From contig CANMVS010000001.1 in NCBI GenBank assembly GCA_947501445.1, forward strand, positions 597,150 to 661,149: a stretch of 64,000 nucleotides of DNA. Direction: 5' to 3'. Origin of the DNA: an uncultured Rhizobiaceae group bacterium (lineage in GTDB: Bacteria; Pseudomonadota; Alphaproteobacteria; Rhizobiales; Rhizobiaceae). A model generated the notes under the pieces. That model saw only the letters and a program-made list of their open reading frames with translations, did no database searches and was not told the DNA's origin. Numbering within the stretch: the first letter of the stretch is position 1; every line of letters begins with the position of its first letter. This document shows, piece after piece, positions 37,417 through 46,248 of this stretch. The translations under genes and the position numbers were made by a program.

Positions 37417-38562
37417 CTAAATGCAGGCAAGGAATAAGGCGCGAACATTGTCCGTGGTCAATTCGATTGGATTTCCTCCGGCGCTTGGATCTTCCAGTGC
37501 CATTTTGACCAGATCATCGACACGATCCGTATCAACAACCAATGAAGCCAATTTATCCGGAACGCCCAATTGTGCACGCAGGGCAATCACATAGTCATAA
37601 AATCCGTCAAACCCACCGGATATTCCCAAATAGGCGGCAGCACCGACCATCCGGTCTTCTATCGCACTTCGGTTCAGCCGCAACACGGGCGGTATGACCA
37701 CCGCATTCGTCATGCCATGGTGTGTGTGGTAGACAGCACCGATCGGATGAGAAATCGCGTGCACAGCGCCCAAGCCCTTTTGAAAGGCTGTTGCGCCCAT
37801 TGCAGCAGCGCTCATCATGTGCCCGCGTGCTTCTATGTTGCCAGGATCATTGAATACAATGGGCAGATTATCCTTGACCAGACGCATGCCTTCCAAAGCT
37901 ATGCCCTGGCTCATCGGGTGATAGAACGGGGAAGAATAGGCTTCGAGGCAATGGGCAAAGGCATCCATGCCCGTGCCGACGGTGATGATTTGCGGCATGC
38001 CAACGGTCAGTTCCGGGTCACAGATAACCACGGATGGCAGCACTTTCGGATGAAATATGATCTTTTTGACGTGGGATTTGGAGTCGGTGATAACACCCGC
38101 ACGACCAACTTCTGATCCCGTTCCTGCCGTTGTCGGCACCGCAACATTGGGATAGATGGCATCGGCATCAGCGCGTGTCCACCAGTCGCCCACGTCTTCA
38201 AAATCCCAGACCGGCCGCGTCTGACCGGCCATGAAAGCCACAAGTTTTCCGAGGTCCAGACCGGAACCACCGCCGAAAGCGACCACACCATCATGCCCGC
38301 CGGCGTTGAAAGTCTTTACGCCGGCTTCCAGATTTATCTCTGTCGGATTGGGGTCAACCTCACTGAATAAAGCTGGTTTGAGACCTGCCTGTGCCAAAAT
38401 ATCCATGGCCTGTTGGGTTATGGGCAACTTTGCCAGACCACGGTCAGTGACCAGTAGCGGTCTGCTGATACCGGCAGTTTTGCAGGCGTCGGCCAGCTCA
38501 ACAATACGGCCTGCACCAAAACGAATTGCGGTTGGATAACTCCAGTTTGCCGAGAGCGTCAT
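37417..38562 (-). CDS. Iron-containing alcohol dehydrogenase
   Basis: A 381-residue group III alcohol dehydrogenase. The nucleotide-binding half has FGGGSGLDLGK (about residues 97-107) and PTTAGTGSEVGRAGV. The iron-binding half has GTGMDAFAHCLEAYSS, GAVHAISHPIGAVYHTHHGM and CDPELTVGMP, giving the Asp and three His ligands. It would oxidise an alcohol to an aldehyde with NAD. It starts two bases after the aldehyde dehydrogenase stop, so the two enzymes are tightly coupled and probably act in sequence. Confidence 0.93.
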   Translation of the reverse strand: MTLSANWSYPTAIRFGAGRIVELADACKTAGISRPLLVTDRGLAKLPITQQAMDILAQAGLKPALFSEVDPNPTEINLEAGVKTFNAGGHDGVVAFGGGSGLDLGKLVAFMAGQTRPVWDFEDVGDWWTRADADAIYPNVAVPTTAGTGSEVGRAGVITDSKSHVKKIIFHPKVLPSVVICDPELTVGMPQIITVGTGMDAFAHCLEAYSSPFYHPMSQGIALEGMRLVKDNLPIVFNDPGNIEARGHMMSAAAMGATAFQKGLGAVHAISHPIGAVYHTHHGMTNAVVIPPVLRLNRSAIEDRMVGAAAYLGISGGFDGFYDYVIALRAQLGVPDKLASLVVDTDRVDDLVKMALEDPSAGGNPIELTTDNVRALFLACI

Positions 38563-38564
38563 GT

Positions 38565-39950
38565 CTAAAGTGCTTTCTTCAAATGATAGGATTTTGGACG
38601 GGTCAGATTATGAAACCCGATAACTGATAGTGCACCACCTCTGCCGGTATTTTTACAGCCTGTCCAGCATAGGGCGGGGTCCAGATAATCTGCTCGGTTC
38701 ATGAACACGGTCCCGGTTTGAAGGCGTGCGCCGATGGAGGCCGCCCGCGCTGTGTCATTGGTCCACAGGGATGCTGTCAGACCAAACTGACTGTCATTCA
38801 TCAGGGCTATGGCTTCTTCATCGTCGTTCACCCTCATAATCCCAACCAGGGGACCAAAGGTTTCATCATGCATCACACGCATATCATGGTTCACGTCTGT
38901 CAGGATCTGGGGCATCAGATAGGCACCGCCATCATCCTGGGGAAACAGCACCGGATCAATCAGTGGCTTTGCACCGGCTGCAACAGCTTCGCGGGTTTGC
39001 GCTCTTACCTCGTCGGCAAAGCGACGGTGAGCCATCGGCCCCATGGTCGTGTCGCCATCCAGCGGATTGCCAAGCTTGTAGCCTGACACGATTTCAACCG
39101 CCTTTGCGACAAAATCATCATAAAGGGGCGCAGCGACATAGATTCGCTCGATGCCGCAGCAGCACTGCCCCGAATTGAACATGGCGCCGTCAATCAGCGT
39201 ATCAACGGCCGCATCAAGATTGGCATCCTCCATGACATAGCCAGGGTCCTTGCCGCCCAGTTCCAGTCCAACACCGGTAAATGTGCCCGCGGCCGCCTTC
39301 TCCATGGCCACACCGCCCGAAACCGATCCGGTGAAATTGACGAACCCGAAGCATTTGGCCGCAATAAGTTCTGACGTTGTCGCATGATCGAGAAACATGT
39401 TTTGAAACAGGCCCGCTGGCACGCCCGCCTGTTCAAAAGCCCTGGCCATACGTTCTCCTACAAGCAAAGTCTGCGTTGCATGTTTGAGCATCACGGCATT
39501 GCCTGCAATAAGCGCCGGCGCCACTGTGTTGATGGCCGTCATATAGGGATAATTCCACGGTGCAACGACCAGCACGACACCATGGGCTTCGCGTTCTATG
39601 CGGCGTTCAAACGCTGTGCTTTCTTCAACAATGATGGGTTTGAGCGCCTCCTCGGCGATGGTTGCCATATGTTCGGCACGCTCTTCAAAACCACCGAATT
39701 CACCGCCATAGCGCACCGGCCTTCCCATCATGTGGGCAAGTTCGGGCACAATTTCATCATTTTGAGCGCCGATTTGAGCAACGCCGGCGCGAACCAGTGC
39801 AATGCGCTCGGCAAGTGGACGGGCAGCCCATTGTATTTGAGCAACACCTGCCCGATCAATTGCTTCAAGGGCGGCATTTTTGGTCAGCGTTGGTCGTTCT
39901 GCGTAAATCGAACCGTCAATCGGTGAGATACACTGGAGTGTTTTTTGCAT
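38565..39950 (-). CDS. NAD(P)-dependent aldehyde dehydrogenase
   Basis: A 461-residue aldehyde dehydrogenase. Motifs are VAPWNYPYMTAIN, FTGSVSGGVAM, the general-base glutamate in LELGGKDPGYV, and the nucleophilic cysteine in FNSGQCCCGIERIYV (three adjacent cysteines). ETFGPLVGIMRV is the late conserved block. It would oxidise an aldehyde to an acid. It lies two bases from both neighbours, the ligase upstream and the alcohol dehydrogenase downstream, so all three should be translated from one message. The aldehyde is probably the product of the adjacent alcohol dehydrogenase, perhaps in gamma-glutamylated form. Confidence 0.93.
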   Translation of the reverse strand: MQKTLQCISPIDGSIYAERPTLTKNAALEAIDRAGVAQIQWAARPLAERIALVRAGVAQIGAQNDEIVPELAHMMGRPVRYGGEFGGFEERAEHMATIAEEALKPIIVEESTAFERRIEREAHGVVLVVAPWNYPYMTAINTVAPALIAGNAVMLKHATQTLLVGERMARAFEQAGVPAGLFQNMFLDHATTSELIAAKCFGFVNFTGSVSGGVAMEKAAAGTFTGVGLELGGKDPGYVMEDANLDAAVDTLIDGAMFNSGQCCCGIERIYVAAPLYDDFVAKAVEIVSGYKLGNPLDGDTTMGPMAHRRFADEVRAQTREAVAAGAKPLIDPVLFPQDDGGAYLMPQILTDVNHDMRVMHDETFGPLVGIMRVNDDEEAIALMNDSQFGLTASLWTNDTARAASIGARLQTGTVFMNRADYLDPALCWTGCKNTGRGGALSVIGFHNLTRPKSYHLKKAL

Positions 39951-39952
39951 TA

Positions 39953-41323
39953 TCAGGCTCTTTCAAATCCACGGGCAACTTCCCAGTCGGTCACCCGACG
40001 ATCAAATTCTTCCTGTTCCCAGCGCGCGGCGTGCACGTAGTGATCAATGACCTCTTCCCCCATGGCGGTTCGCAACATGGATGATCCATCCAGGGCAGCC
40101 GTGGCGGCACGCAGGGTACGTGGCACGCTCCGGGCATTTGCCGAGGCATAGGCATCGCCTTTGAATTCGTCCTCCAGTTCGCGTTTGTTTTCAATGCCAT
40201 CCAGACCGGCTGCGATCAAAGCCGCCATGGCAAGATAGGGATTGAGGTCTGAACCACCGATACGGCATTCGACCCGCACAGCGTCAGAGCCGTCGCCACA
40301 GATACGATAACCAGCGGTGCGGTTGTCCTTGCTCCAGATGGCCTTGGTCGGCGCAAAGGTTCCCTCTGCAAAACGTTTGTAGGAGTTAATGTAAGGAGCG
40401 AGAAAACAGGTTATGTCGCTGGCATGGTGTAGCTGGCCGGCAACATAATGGCGCATGAGATCAGACATGCCATATTGCCCGTTTGCATCGCGAAACAGCG
40501 GCCTGTTGCCCTCAATGCTCCACAAGGACTGATGAATATGTGACGAATTACCAGCTGCTTCATTGTGCCATTTTGCCAGAAAAGTAAGGGCGCGGCGCTG
40601 TCCCCAGGCGATCTCCTTGCAGCCATTTTTAACAAAGGCATGGGTATCGGCCATATCCAGTGCGTCTGAATATTTGATGTTGATCTCTTCCTGACCAACG
40701 CTGGCCTCACCCTTGGTGCACTCAACCTCGACACCGGCACCGTGCAATCCGTTGCGGATGGCACGCATCACATTTTCTTCCTTGGTCGTCTGGAAAATGT
40801 GGTAGTCCTCATTGTACTTGCTGACGGTTTTCAGGTCGCGATAGCCAGTCTCCTGTGCTTCCTCATAGCTCTGCTCAAACAGAAAACACTCGAGCTCTGT
40901 TGCCATCATGGCTTTCATGCCCATGGCTTCAAGCCGTGCCACCTGGCGCTTTAATATGGCGCGCGGAGAATGTGGCACTTCTTCATGGCGGTTGTGATCA
41001 ACAACATCGCACAGCACATAGGCTGTTCCCTCAAGCCACGGCACCCGGCGCAGGGTGGAAAGGTCCGGCTTCATGGTATAGTCGCCATAACCCGATTCCC
41101 AACTGGTTGAGCGGTACCCCTCGACCGTTTCCATTTCCATGTCGGTTGCCAAAAGGTAGTTGCAGCTGTGGGTTTCCTTATAGGCGCTGTTGATAAAATA
41201 TTTCGCCTGAAACCGTTTACCCATCAATCTACCCTGCATGTCGACTTGCGCAGCAACAACGGTGTCGATTTCGCCCTGAGATATGGCTTGTTTCAGTGCA
41301 TCAAATGAAAGATTTCCAGGCAT
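39953..41323 (-). CDS. Glutamine-synthetase family gamma-glutamyl-amine ligase (PuuA/GlnT-like)
   Basis: A 456-residue glutamine synthetase superfamily enzyme of the PuuA/type III-like group, which joins glutamate to an amine with ATP. All core motifs are intact: TELECFLF, GEASVGQEEINIKY, GNSSHIHQSLW, NSYKRF, DNRTAGYRI and RVECRIGGSDLNPYLAMAALI. It is not the housekeeping type: there is no adenylylation loop that I can identify, and it sits in a catabolic operon with alcohol and aldehyde dehydrogenases. The likely role is to make a gamma-glutamyl amide of the imported amine. PuuB-type oxidase is absent, so plain putrescine degradation is unlikely. Confidence 0.9.
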   Translation of the reverse strand: MPGNLSFDALKQAISQGEIDTVVAAQVDMQGRLMGKRFQAKYFINSAYKETHSCNYLLATDMEMETVEGYRSTSWESGYGDYTMKPDLSTLRRVPWLEGTAYVLCDVVDHNRHEEVPHSPRAILKRQVARLEAMGMKAMMATELECFLFEQSYEEAQETGYRDLKTVSKYNEDYHIFQTTKEENVMRAIRNGLHGAGVEVECTKGEASVGQEEINIKYSDALDMADTHAFVKNGCKEIAWGQRRALTFLAKWHNEAAGNSSHIHQSLWSIEGNRPLFRDANGQYGMSDLMRHYVAGQLHHASDITCFLAPYINSYKRFAEGTFAPTKAIWSKDNRTAGYRICGDGSDAVRVECRIGGSDLNPYLAMAALIAAGLDGIENKRELEDEFKGDAYASANARSVPRTLRAATAALDGSSMLRTAMGEEVIDHYVHAARWEQEEFDRRVTDWEVARGFERA

Positions 41324-41357
41324 CGGATTGGTTTTCCAGACTTTGATTGGTTTGTTT

Positions 41358-41387
41358 ATGCCGCCGCCACACAGGTGACGGCGGCAT
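41358..41387 (-). other. Intercistronic hairpin between dctP and the ligase gene
   Basis: ATGCCGCCG and CGGCGGCAT form a perfect nine-base, GC-rich stem with a 12-base loop, eleven bases after the dctP stop on the minus strand. No U-run follows (AAACAAACC). A stable structure of this kind behind a binding-protein gene usually protects the upstream message or allows partial read-through. Confidence 0.7.
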
Positions 41388-41398
41388 GAATTGTCACA

Positions 41399-42451
41399 TT
41401 ATCCGTATCGGTATGGCGGTCCGGCTTTGCGCATGGTTTCGCGATAGTCCTTCAGAATCTGCACGACCTTCGCATTACGCGGGCCCTCGGCTGCAATTTC
41501 ATCCCAGAATTTGAGCGCTTCATTCTCAACGGTGACCCATTCTTCTTCCGGAATGGTCGTCAGTTCCAGTTTGCCACCGGTTGTACGGAAATGGGCTTCA
41601 CCCCACCAATACCAGTGCTGGCGGTAATAATGCGAGCTGTCAATGCACAACATATAGAGTGTTTTGAGATGCTCGGGCAGTTCGTTCCAACGCTCCTCAT
41701 TCACAAAATATGAGCCAGCCCAGGCTCCGGAGATATTGTTGGTCAGATAGTAATTGGTCACATCCGCCCAGCCGACAGTGTAATCTTCGGTAATGCCGGA
41801 CCAGGCTATTCCGTCCAATTCGCCCGTCTGAATTGCCACTTCGATATCTTCCCACGGCAGGGTAACAGGCACCACGCCAAATCGCTGCAGGAATCGACCG
41901 GCCGTCGGGAAAGTAAACACCCGTTTGCCCTTCAGGTCTTCAAGACTGCGGATCGGATCAACCGTCGCAAAGTTGCATGGATCCCATGAACCGGCACTCA
42001 GCCATTTCACACCTTCAACTTCGGCGTAGGCTTCTTCCCAAATCTCTTTGAGACCATAGTGATTGAAAAGCGTCGGCACATCCAGACTGTAGCGCGAGGC
42101 AAATGGGAAATAACCGCCAAAGACGGATACATCCACAGGCGCAGCGATCGAATCATCATCACTTTGTACAGCATCTATTGTGCCGCGCTGCATGGCGCGA
42201 AACAGTTCGCCGGTCGGAACCAGCTGGTCAGCATAGAAGAGCTCGATTTCCATCTCGCCATTGGCTGCCTTGTTGAATGCGTCAATGGATGGTTTGATCA
42301 CATGGGCTGCCAGTGCCGGACCTGCATAGGTCTGGAGCCGCCATTTGATTTTTGATTGCGCTTTTACGGCTGGTGCCGCAAGCGTTGAACTACCAGCCGC
42401 AGCGGCGGTAACAAGGCCTGCTTTTTTAAGAAAACTTCGTCTGTCGGTCAT
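41399..42451 (-). CDS. TRAP transporter solute-binding protein DctP
   Basis: The periplasmic ligand-binding component of a TRAP transporter, about 350 residues. The N-terminus MTDRRSFLKKAGLVTAAAAGSS is a twin-arginine signal ending near PAVKA, so it is probably exported folded. The mature part has the DctP fold with IKWRLQTYAGP, GELFRAMQRGTIDAVQ and LKGKRVFTFPTAGRFLQRFGVVPV, resembling the subgroup of TakP-type 2-oxoacid binders. The ligand is unknown. The frame is open to 42490; ATG 42451 was chosen because of the signal and GGGAG eight bases upstream. It follows dctM and is followed by a hairpin. Confidence 0.93.
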   Translation of the reverse strand: MTDRRSFLKKAGLVTAAAAGSSTLAAPAVKAQSKIKWRLQTYAGPALAAHVIKPSIDAFNKAANGEMEIELFYADQLVPTGELFRAMQRGTIDAVQSDDDSIAAPVDVSVFGGYFPFASRYSLDVPTLFNHYGLKEIWEEAYAEVEGVKWLSAGSWDPCNFATVDPIRSLEDLKGKRVFTFPTAGRFLQRFGVVPVTLPWEDIEVAIQTGELDGIAWSGITEDYTVGWADVTNYYLTNNISGAWAGSYFVNEERWNELPEHLKTLYMLCIDSSHYYRQHWYWWGEAHFRTTGGKLELTTIPEEEWVTVENEALKFWDEIAAEGPRNAKVVQILKDYRETMRKAGPPYRYG

Positions 42452-42567
42452 TGTCAATTCTCCCAGTTGGGTGCTTGTTTGCCAAGTCACCCGCCAAATT
42501 TTTACACAAAATCAAAAGCTGCTGGTTGCGAATGGATCTCCTTCTTTCTGGTGGTGGCGATACGTGT

Positions 42568-43890
42568 TCAACGCCCATAGATCTGGTCAGGCAACCAGAG
42601 AGCGATCTGCGGAAACACCATCACGAGTATCAGCGCCAACAGCATCACCAGAACAAATGGGACGATCGAGCGGTAGATATCAATGAGGGTGATTTCGGGT
42701 GGCGCCATGGCCCGCATCAAAAACAGATTGTAACCGAAAGGCGGGGTCATATAGGCAATCTGACTGGTGATCGTATAGAGAACGCCGTACCAGATCAGAT
42801 CAAAGCCCAAAACCTTGATCAGGGGTACATAAAGCGGTGCAACAATAACCAGCATGGCGGTGTCATCAAGAAATGTCCCCATGAGCAAAAATGACAATTG
42901 CATCAGGATCAAAATCTGCCAGGGGCTGAGGCCAAGCTCTCCAATGAAGAAACCCTCTATGGCTCTAACGGCACCCAGGCCATCAAACACAGCACCAAAA
43001 CACAAGGCAGCCAGAATGATCCACATGAACATGCAGCTGATGCCCAGGGTCTTGCGTATGGTTTCTTCCAGCACATGGGCGGTCAGGCGGCGCTTCACAA
43101 ATGCAGCAACTGTTGCAGCCGTTGCACCCACGGCGGAGCTTTCGACCAGACTTGTGATGCCCATCAAAAACAGCCCCGTCATGCAAAAGAAGATCAGCAG
43201 GGGCAGGATGCCGGCACGCAACAACAACAGTTTTTCCCGCAGCGGCATGTCGCGCTCTTCTTCAGAAAGCGCCGGCCCCAGTTCCGGCTGGATCCGACAG
43301 CGCACAACAATGTAGACAATAAACAGGCCAGCCATCATCAGACCGGGAAAAACACCCGCCAACCACAATTGCCCGACCGGCTGTCGGGCGATCATTCCGT
43401 ACAGGACCAGCACGACACTTGGCGGTACAAGGATACCCAGTGAACTGCCCGCCTGCACAACACCCGTTACCATGATTTTGTCGTATCCGCGGCGCAGCAG
43501 CTCCGGCAGCGCTATGGTTGCACCAATTGCCATGCCCGCGACACTGAGACCGTTCATTGCCGAGATGGCCACCATCAGCACAACGGTCCCGACCGCCAGG
43601 CCACCTCTGAGACCGCCAAACCAGACATGAAACATTTTATAAAGGTCATCGGCGATACCGGACTCTGACAACATATATCCCATGTATATGAACAGCGGCA
43701 GTGTCAGCAGCGGGTACCATTTCATCAGTTTGATGGTTTGCGAAAAGGCAATTTCCGCGCCACCATCTCCCCAAAGCAAAAGTGCTGCGATCACGGCAAT
43801 CGAACCAATGGCAGCAAACACGCGCTGCCCGGTCATCAACATCAGCATCATCGATGCAAACATCAGCAATGCGATCATTTCATAGCTCAT
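42568..43890 (-). CDS. TRAP transporter large permease DctM
   Basis: The large membrane subunit of a TRAP transporter, 440 residues with about twelve hydrophobic helices. The family segments include MLMTGQRVFAAIGS near the start, GMAIGATIALPELLRRGYDKIMVTGVVQAGSSLGILVPPSVVLVLYG in the middle, and MLVIVAPLYVPLIKVLGFDLIWYGVL and MTPPFGYNLFLMR near the end. It couples sodium entry to solute uptake. Its start overlaps the dctQ stop by four bases (ATGA). Confidence 0.94.
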   Translation of the reverse strand: MSYEMIALLMFASMMLMLMTGQRVFAAIGSIAVIAALLLWGDGGAEIAFSQTIKLMKWYPLLTLPLFIYMGYMLSESGIADDLYKMFHVWFGGLRGGLAVGTVVLMVAISAMNGLSVAGMAIGATIALPELLRRGYDKIMVTGVVQAGSSLGILVPPSVVLVLYGMIARQPVGQLWLAGVFPGLMMAGLFIVYIVVRCRIQPELGPALSEEERDMPLREKLLLLRAGILPLLIFFCMTGLFLMGITSLVESSAVGATAATVAAFVKRRLTAHVLEETIRKTLGISCMFMWIILAALCFGAVFDGLGAVRAIEGFFIGELGLSPWQILILMQLSFLLMGTFLDDTAMLVIVAPLYVPLIKVLGFDLIWYGVLYTITSQIAYMTPPFGYNLFLMRAMAPPEITLIDIYRSIVPFVLVMLLALILVMVFPQIALWLPDQIYGR

Positions 43891-44402
43891 GAAAGATCCT
43901 CACCGCGCAGTTTTGCAATGCTCCGGATCATGGAGGCTATGGCCTGCAGCAACATCATGAATACACCAATGGTCATTATTATTTTTATCGGCGCCATATA
44001 GGGGCGCCATGCGGAATGACTTCGCTCTCCATATTCCAGCGCGTAGGAGGTGCTGGAAAGGCCGCCGTAGAACAGGATTACCAGATAAAAGATCAGCAAA
44101 AGTACGGTAAAACTGTCAACAAATGCCCGGGTTCTATCCGTCCAGCCGCCGTAAAGCAGGTCCATGCGCACGTGTTCGCCCATTTGCAGCGAATAGGCGC
44201 CACCAAGCAGATAATAGGCAACCATCAAAAACTGAGCGGTTTCCAGTGTCCAAAGCGGCGGTACAAAAAATGTTTTGGCAATGGACGAGTAGAGCAGAAT
44301 ACCCATCATCGCAAAGATCAGATACATGGCAAACCGGCCAATACCCCGGTTCATACGATCAACAGTGCGCACATATTTGATGATCACGGGATGCATTGTC
44401 AT
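43887..44402 (-). CDS. TRAP transporter small permease DctQ
   Basis: The small four-helix membrane subunit of the TRAP system, 171 residues. Helices occur near 22-42, 55-80 (WTLETAQFLMVAYYLLGGAYSLQMGEHVRMDLLYG spans the conserved centre), 92-115 and 130-150. It binds DctM and helps recruit the binding protein. Its ATG overlaps the stop of the upstream amidohydrolase gene by four bases, so the transporter and that enzyme are translationally coupled. Confidence 0.92.
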   Translation of the reverse strand: MTMHPVIIKYVRTVDRMNRGIGRFAMYLIFAMMGILLYSSIAKTFFVPPLWTLETAQFLMVAYYLLGGAYSLQMGEHVRMDLLYGGWTDRTRAFVDSFTVLLLIFYLVILFYGGLSSTSYALEYGERSHSAWRPYMAPIKIIMTIGVFMMLLQAIASMIRSIAKLRGEDLS

Positions 44403-45205
44403 GCCTCCTGCTGTCGGGCTGGATGGTGGTGAGCGGATCGTGCTTCAAGCGCCTGTTTCAACACGGCACTCAATTGCCCGGCAACGTCGCGCTGACTTTG
44501 CTCATTCGCGATGAGATCATTTCTGATTTCCACCATTACATTCAGCAACGCCAGGGGCTGCGCCTGTACCTGAAGTGTATGCATGACACCCTGTTTGGGT
44601 CCATAGGGCTGGTTTCGTTCTGTCACAAGCGTGGTCAAGGTAGGGGCAGCGGCCAGCATTGCATCGGCAAAACGCGAATCCTCATCGTGCAAAATTCCGA
44701 GTTCCACATTGCGTCGCTTGCCAAAGTAGACAGGCGTAAAACTATGTATCGTCACCACAACCGGCTGCAGACCGGTCGCTAACCGATTTGCAATGCATAA
44801 TTCGACGGCTCTATGAAAAGGTTGATAGATCTCTTCAATGCGGCATTTCCTGTCAGCCTCAGTCAAATCCCTGTTGCCTGGAATATTATATATCTCGCTT
44901 CGCAGCGGCATGGCATCAGACGCGTGCGGCGGCCTGTTGCAGTCGTAGACAAGCCGGGAAAAATTCTGAACCACCAGTGGTGAATTGAACTCCTGTGACA
45001 AAATATTCGAAACGGCCAATGCCCCGGGGTCCCAGGCAACATGGCTGTTTGCCACGTCCTGCGAAAGTGCAAGATTATTCAGGGCTTGCGGAATCCGGTT
45101 TGATGCATGTTCACAGACAAAAACGAACGGCCCCTTGCCGTCGGCATTGATGACATTGACGGGGTCGCCATCATTTGAATTCAAAAGTTTTTGCAGATTG
45201 CTCAA
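44399..45205 (-). CDS. N-formylglutamate amidohydrolase family protein
   Basis: A 268-residue member of the N-formylglutamate amidohydrolase family, zinc-dependent enzymes that release glutamate from N-acylated or amidated forms. Motifs are VFVCEHASNRIP near residue 30, VAWDPGA, SRLVYDCNRPPH and TIHSFTPVYFGK. No hut genes are nearby, so histidine breakdown is not its context. It is the first gene of the cluster and overlaps dctQ by four bases. In this setting it might cleave the gamma-glutamyl amide after oxidation, but that is inference. The start is TTG 45205, with AGAGG about ten bases upstream. Confidence 0.88.
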   Translation of the reverse strand: MSNLQKLLNSNDGDPVNVINADGKGPFVFVCEHASNRIPQALNNLALSQDVANSHVAWDPGALAVSNILSQEFNSPLVVQNFSRLVYDCNRPPHASDAMPLRSEIYNIPGNRDLTEADRKCRIEEIYQPFHRAVELCIANRLATGLQPVVVTIHSFTPVYFGKRRNVELGILHDEDSRFADAMLAAAPTLTTLVTERNQPYGPKQGVMHTLQVQAQPLALLNVMVEIRNDLIANEQSQRDVAGQLSAVLKQALEARSAHHHPARQQEA

Positions 45206-45225
45206 TATTACGCGCCTCTGGAATA

Positions 45226-45245
45226 CTCTGTAAAGATTTGTACAG
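45226..45245. promoter_or_regulatory. Candidate RpiR operator
   Basis: TCTGTA and TACAGA are perfect inverted half-sites separated by eight bases, 20 bases upstream of the amidohydrolase start. The site is about 120 bases from the divergent rpiR start. Its position in the only spacer between regulator and operon makes it the best operator candidate in the cluster. Confidence 0.5.
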
Positions 45246-45363
45246 AAAGCGGCTATTCGTCAATAGGCATTTGTAACAATAATTTCAGAAACGCCGCTAC
45301 AAGCTGTGGCGCTGTGGACAAAAGCGCGTTACGGTGAAGCACAAATTGCCGGAGAACATTTGA

Positions 45364-46227
45364 TTGCCGACCGCGACAAAAACCGTATCTGATATTATTC
45401 AGGACAATTTCAACATCCTGACTCGGGCGGAGCGGCAACTGGCAAACACCCTGCTTGAAAACTACCCTGTTACCGGCCTGAAAAGCATCACCCGGCTGGC
45501 CGAAAATGCAGATGTCTCAACACCTACGGTCGTCCGCATGGCACAGAAACTGGGCTTCAGCGGCTTCCCTGAACTGCAGAATGCACTGCGTGATGAGCTT
45601 GAAGCAACAATTTCAAACCCGATAGCCAAACACGACCAATGGTCTGAACACGCACCTGATACACATATTCTCAACCGGTTTGCCGATGCAGTGATTGATA
45701 ATATGCGTCAGACACTCAATCAGCTCAGTCCCGACGAATTTGACGCAACCTGTGCGCTGCTGGCCGACCGCAAAAGATCGGTCCATGTCGTCGGTGGCAG
45801 GATTACCCATGCGCTGGCCGATTATCTGTTCACCCATCTTCAGGTTATCCGGGAAAACGTCACGCACCTGCCGCCAAACTCAAATATCTGGCCGCATTAT
45901 GTGTTGAATATGAAGCCCGGCGACGTCCTGGTCATATTTGATATTCGCCGCTATGAGCAGGATCTGATAAATTTGGCCGATATGGCCAAAGCCAGCGATG
46001 TCACGATCATTCTTTATACCGACCAATGGGGTTCACCGGTTGCAAAATCGGCAAAACACCGATTCAACATTCGCATTGAAGCACCCTCTGCGTGGGATTC
46101 TTCGGTGGTTACCCTGTTTCTGCTCGAAGCAACCATCGCAGCCGTTGAAACCAAAATCTGGGGGGTTACCAAGGGCAGGATGAAGCACCTGGAAACCCTG
46201 TTCGACAAGACAAAACTGTTTCGCTGA
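45364..46227 (+). CDS. MurR/RpiR family transcriptional regulator
   Basis: A 287-residue regulator with an N-terminal RpiR helix-turn-helix (about 1-80, with LTRAERQLANTLLENYP and NADVSTPTVVRMAQKLGFSGFPELQNAL). A C-terminal SIS domain (about 125-260) carries VHVVGGRITHALADYLFTHL and PGDVLVIFDIRRYEQD. SIS domains usually bind phosphosugars, but several RpiR proteins sense other metabolites. It is divergent from the eight-gene catabolic cluster and is its likely regulator. The start is TTG 45364, with GGAG nine bases upstream, so both divergent genes begin with TTG. Confidence 0.92.
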   Translation: MPTATKTVSDIIQDNFNILTRAERQLANTLLENYPVTGLKSITRLAENADVSTPTVVRMAQKLGFSGFPELQNALRDELEATISNPIAKHDQWSEHAPDTHILNRFADAVIDNMRQTLNQLSPDEFDATCALLADRKRSVHVVGGRITHALADYLFTHLQVIRENVTHLPPNSNIWPHYVLNMKPGDVLVIFDIRRYEQDLINLADMAKASDVTIILYTDQWGSPVAKSAKHRFNIRIEAPSAWDSSVVTLFLLEATIAAVETKIWGVTKGRMKHLETLFDKTKLFR

Positions 46228-46248
46228 AATCAATCGGCGCAATAGAGC

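Noticed and set aside
35850..41323. Putrescine (Puu) degradation pathway
   Set aside because: A PuuA-like ligase and an aldehyde dehydrogenase are present, but there is no PuuB-type oxidase or PuuD-type hydrolase. An alcohol dehydrogenase is present instead.
44399..45205. Histidine utilisation (hutG)
   Set aside because: The family name suggests it, but no hutH, hutU, hutI or hutF gene is near, and the gene is coupled to a TRAP transporter.
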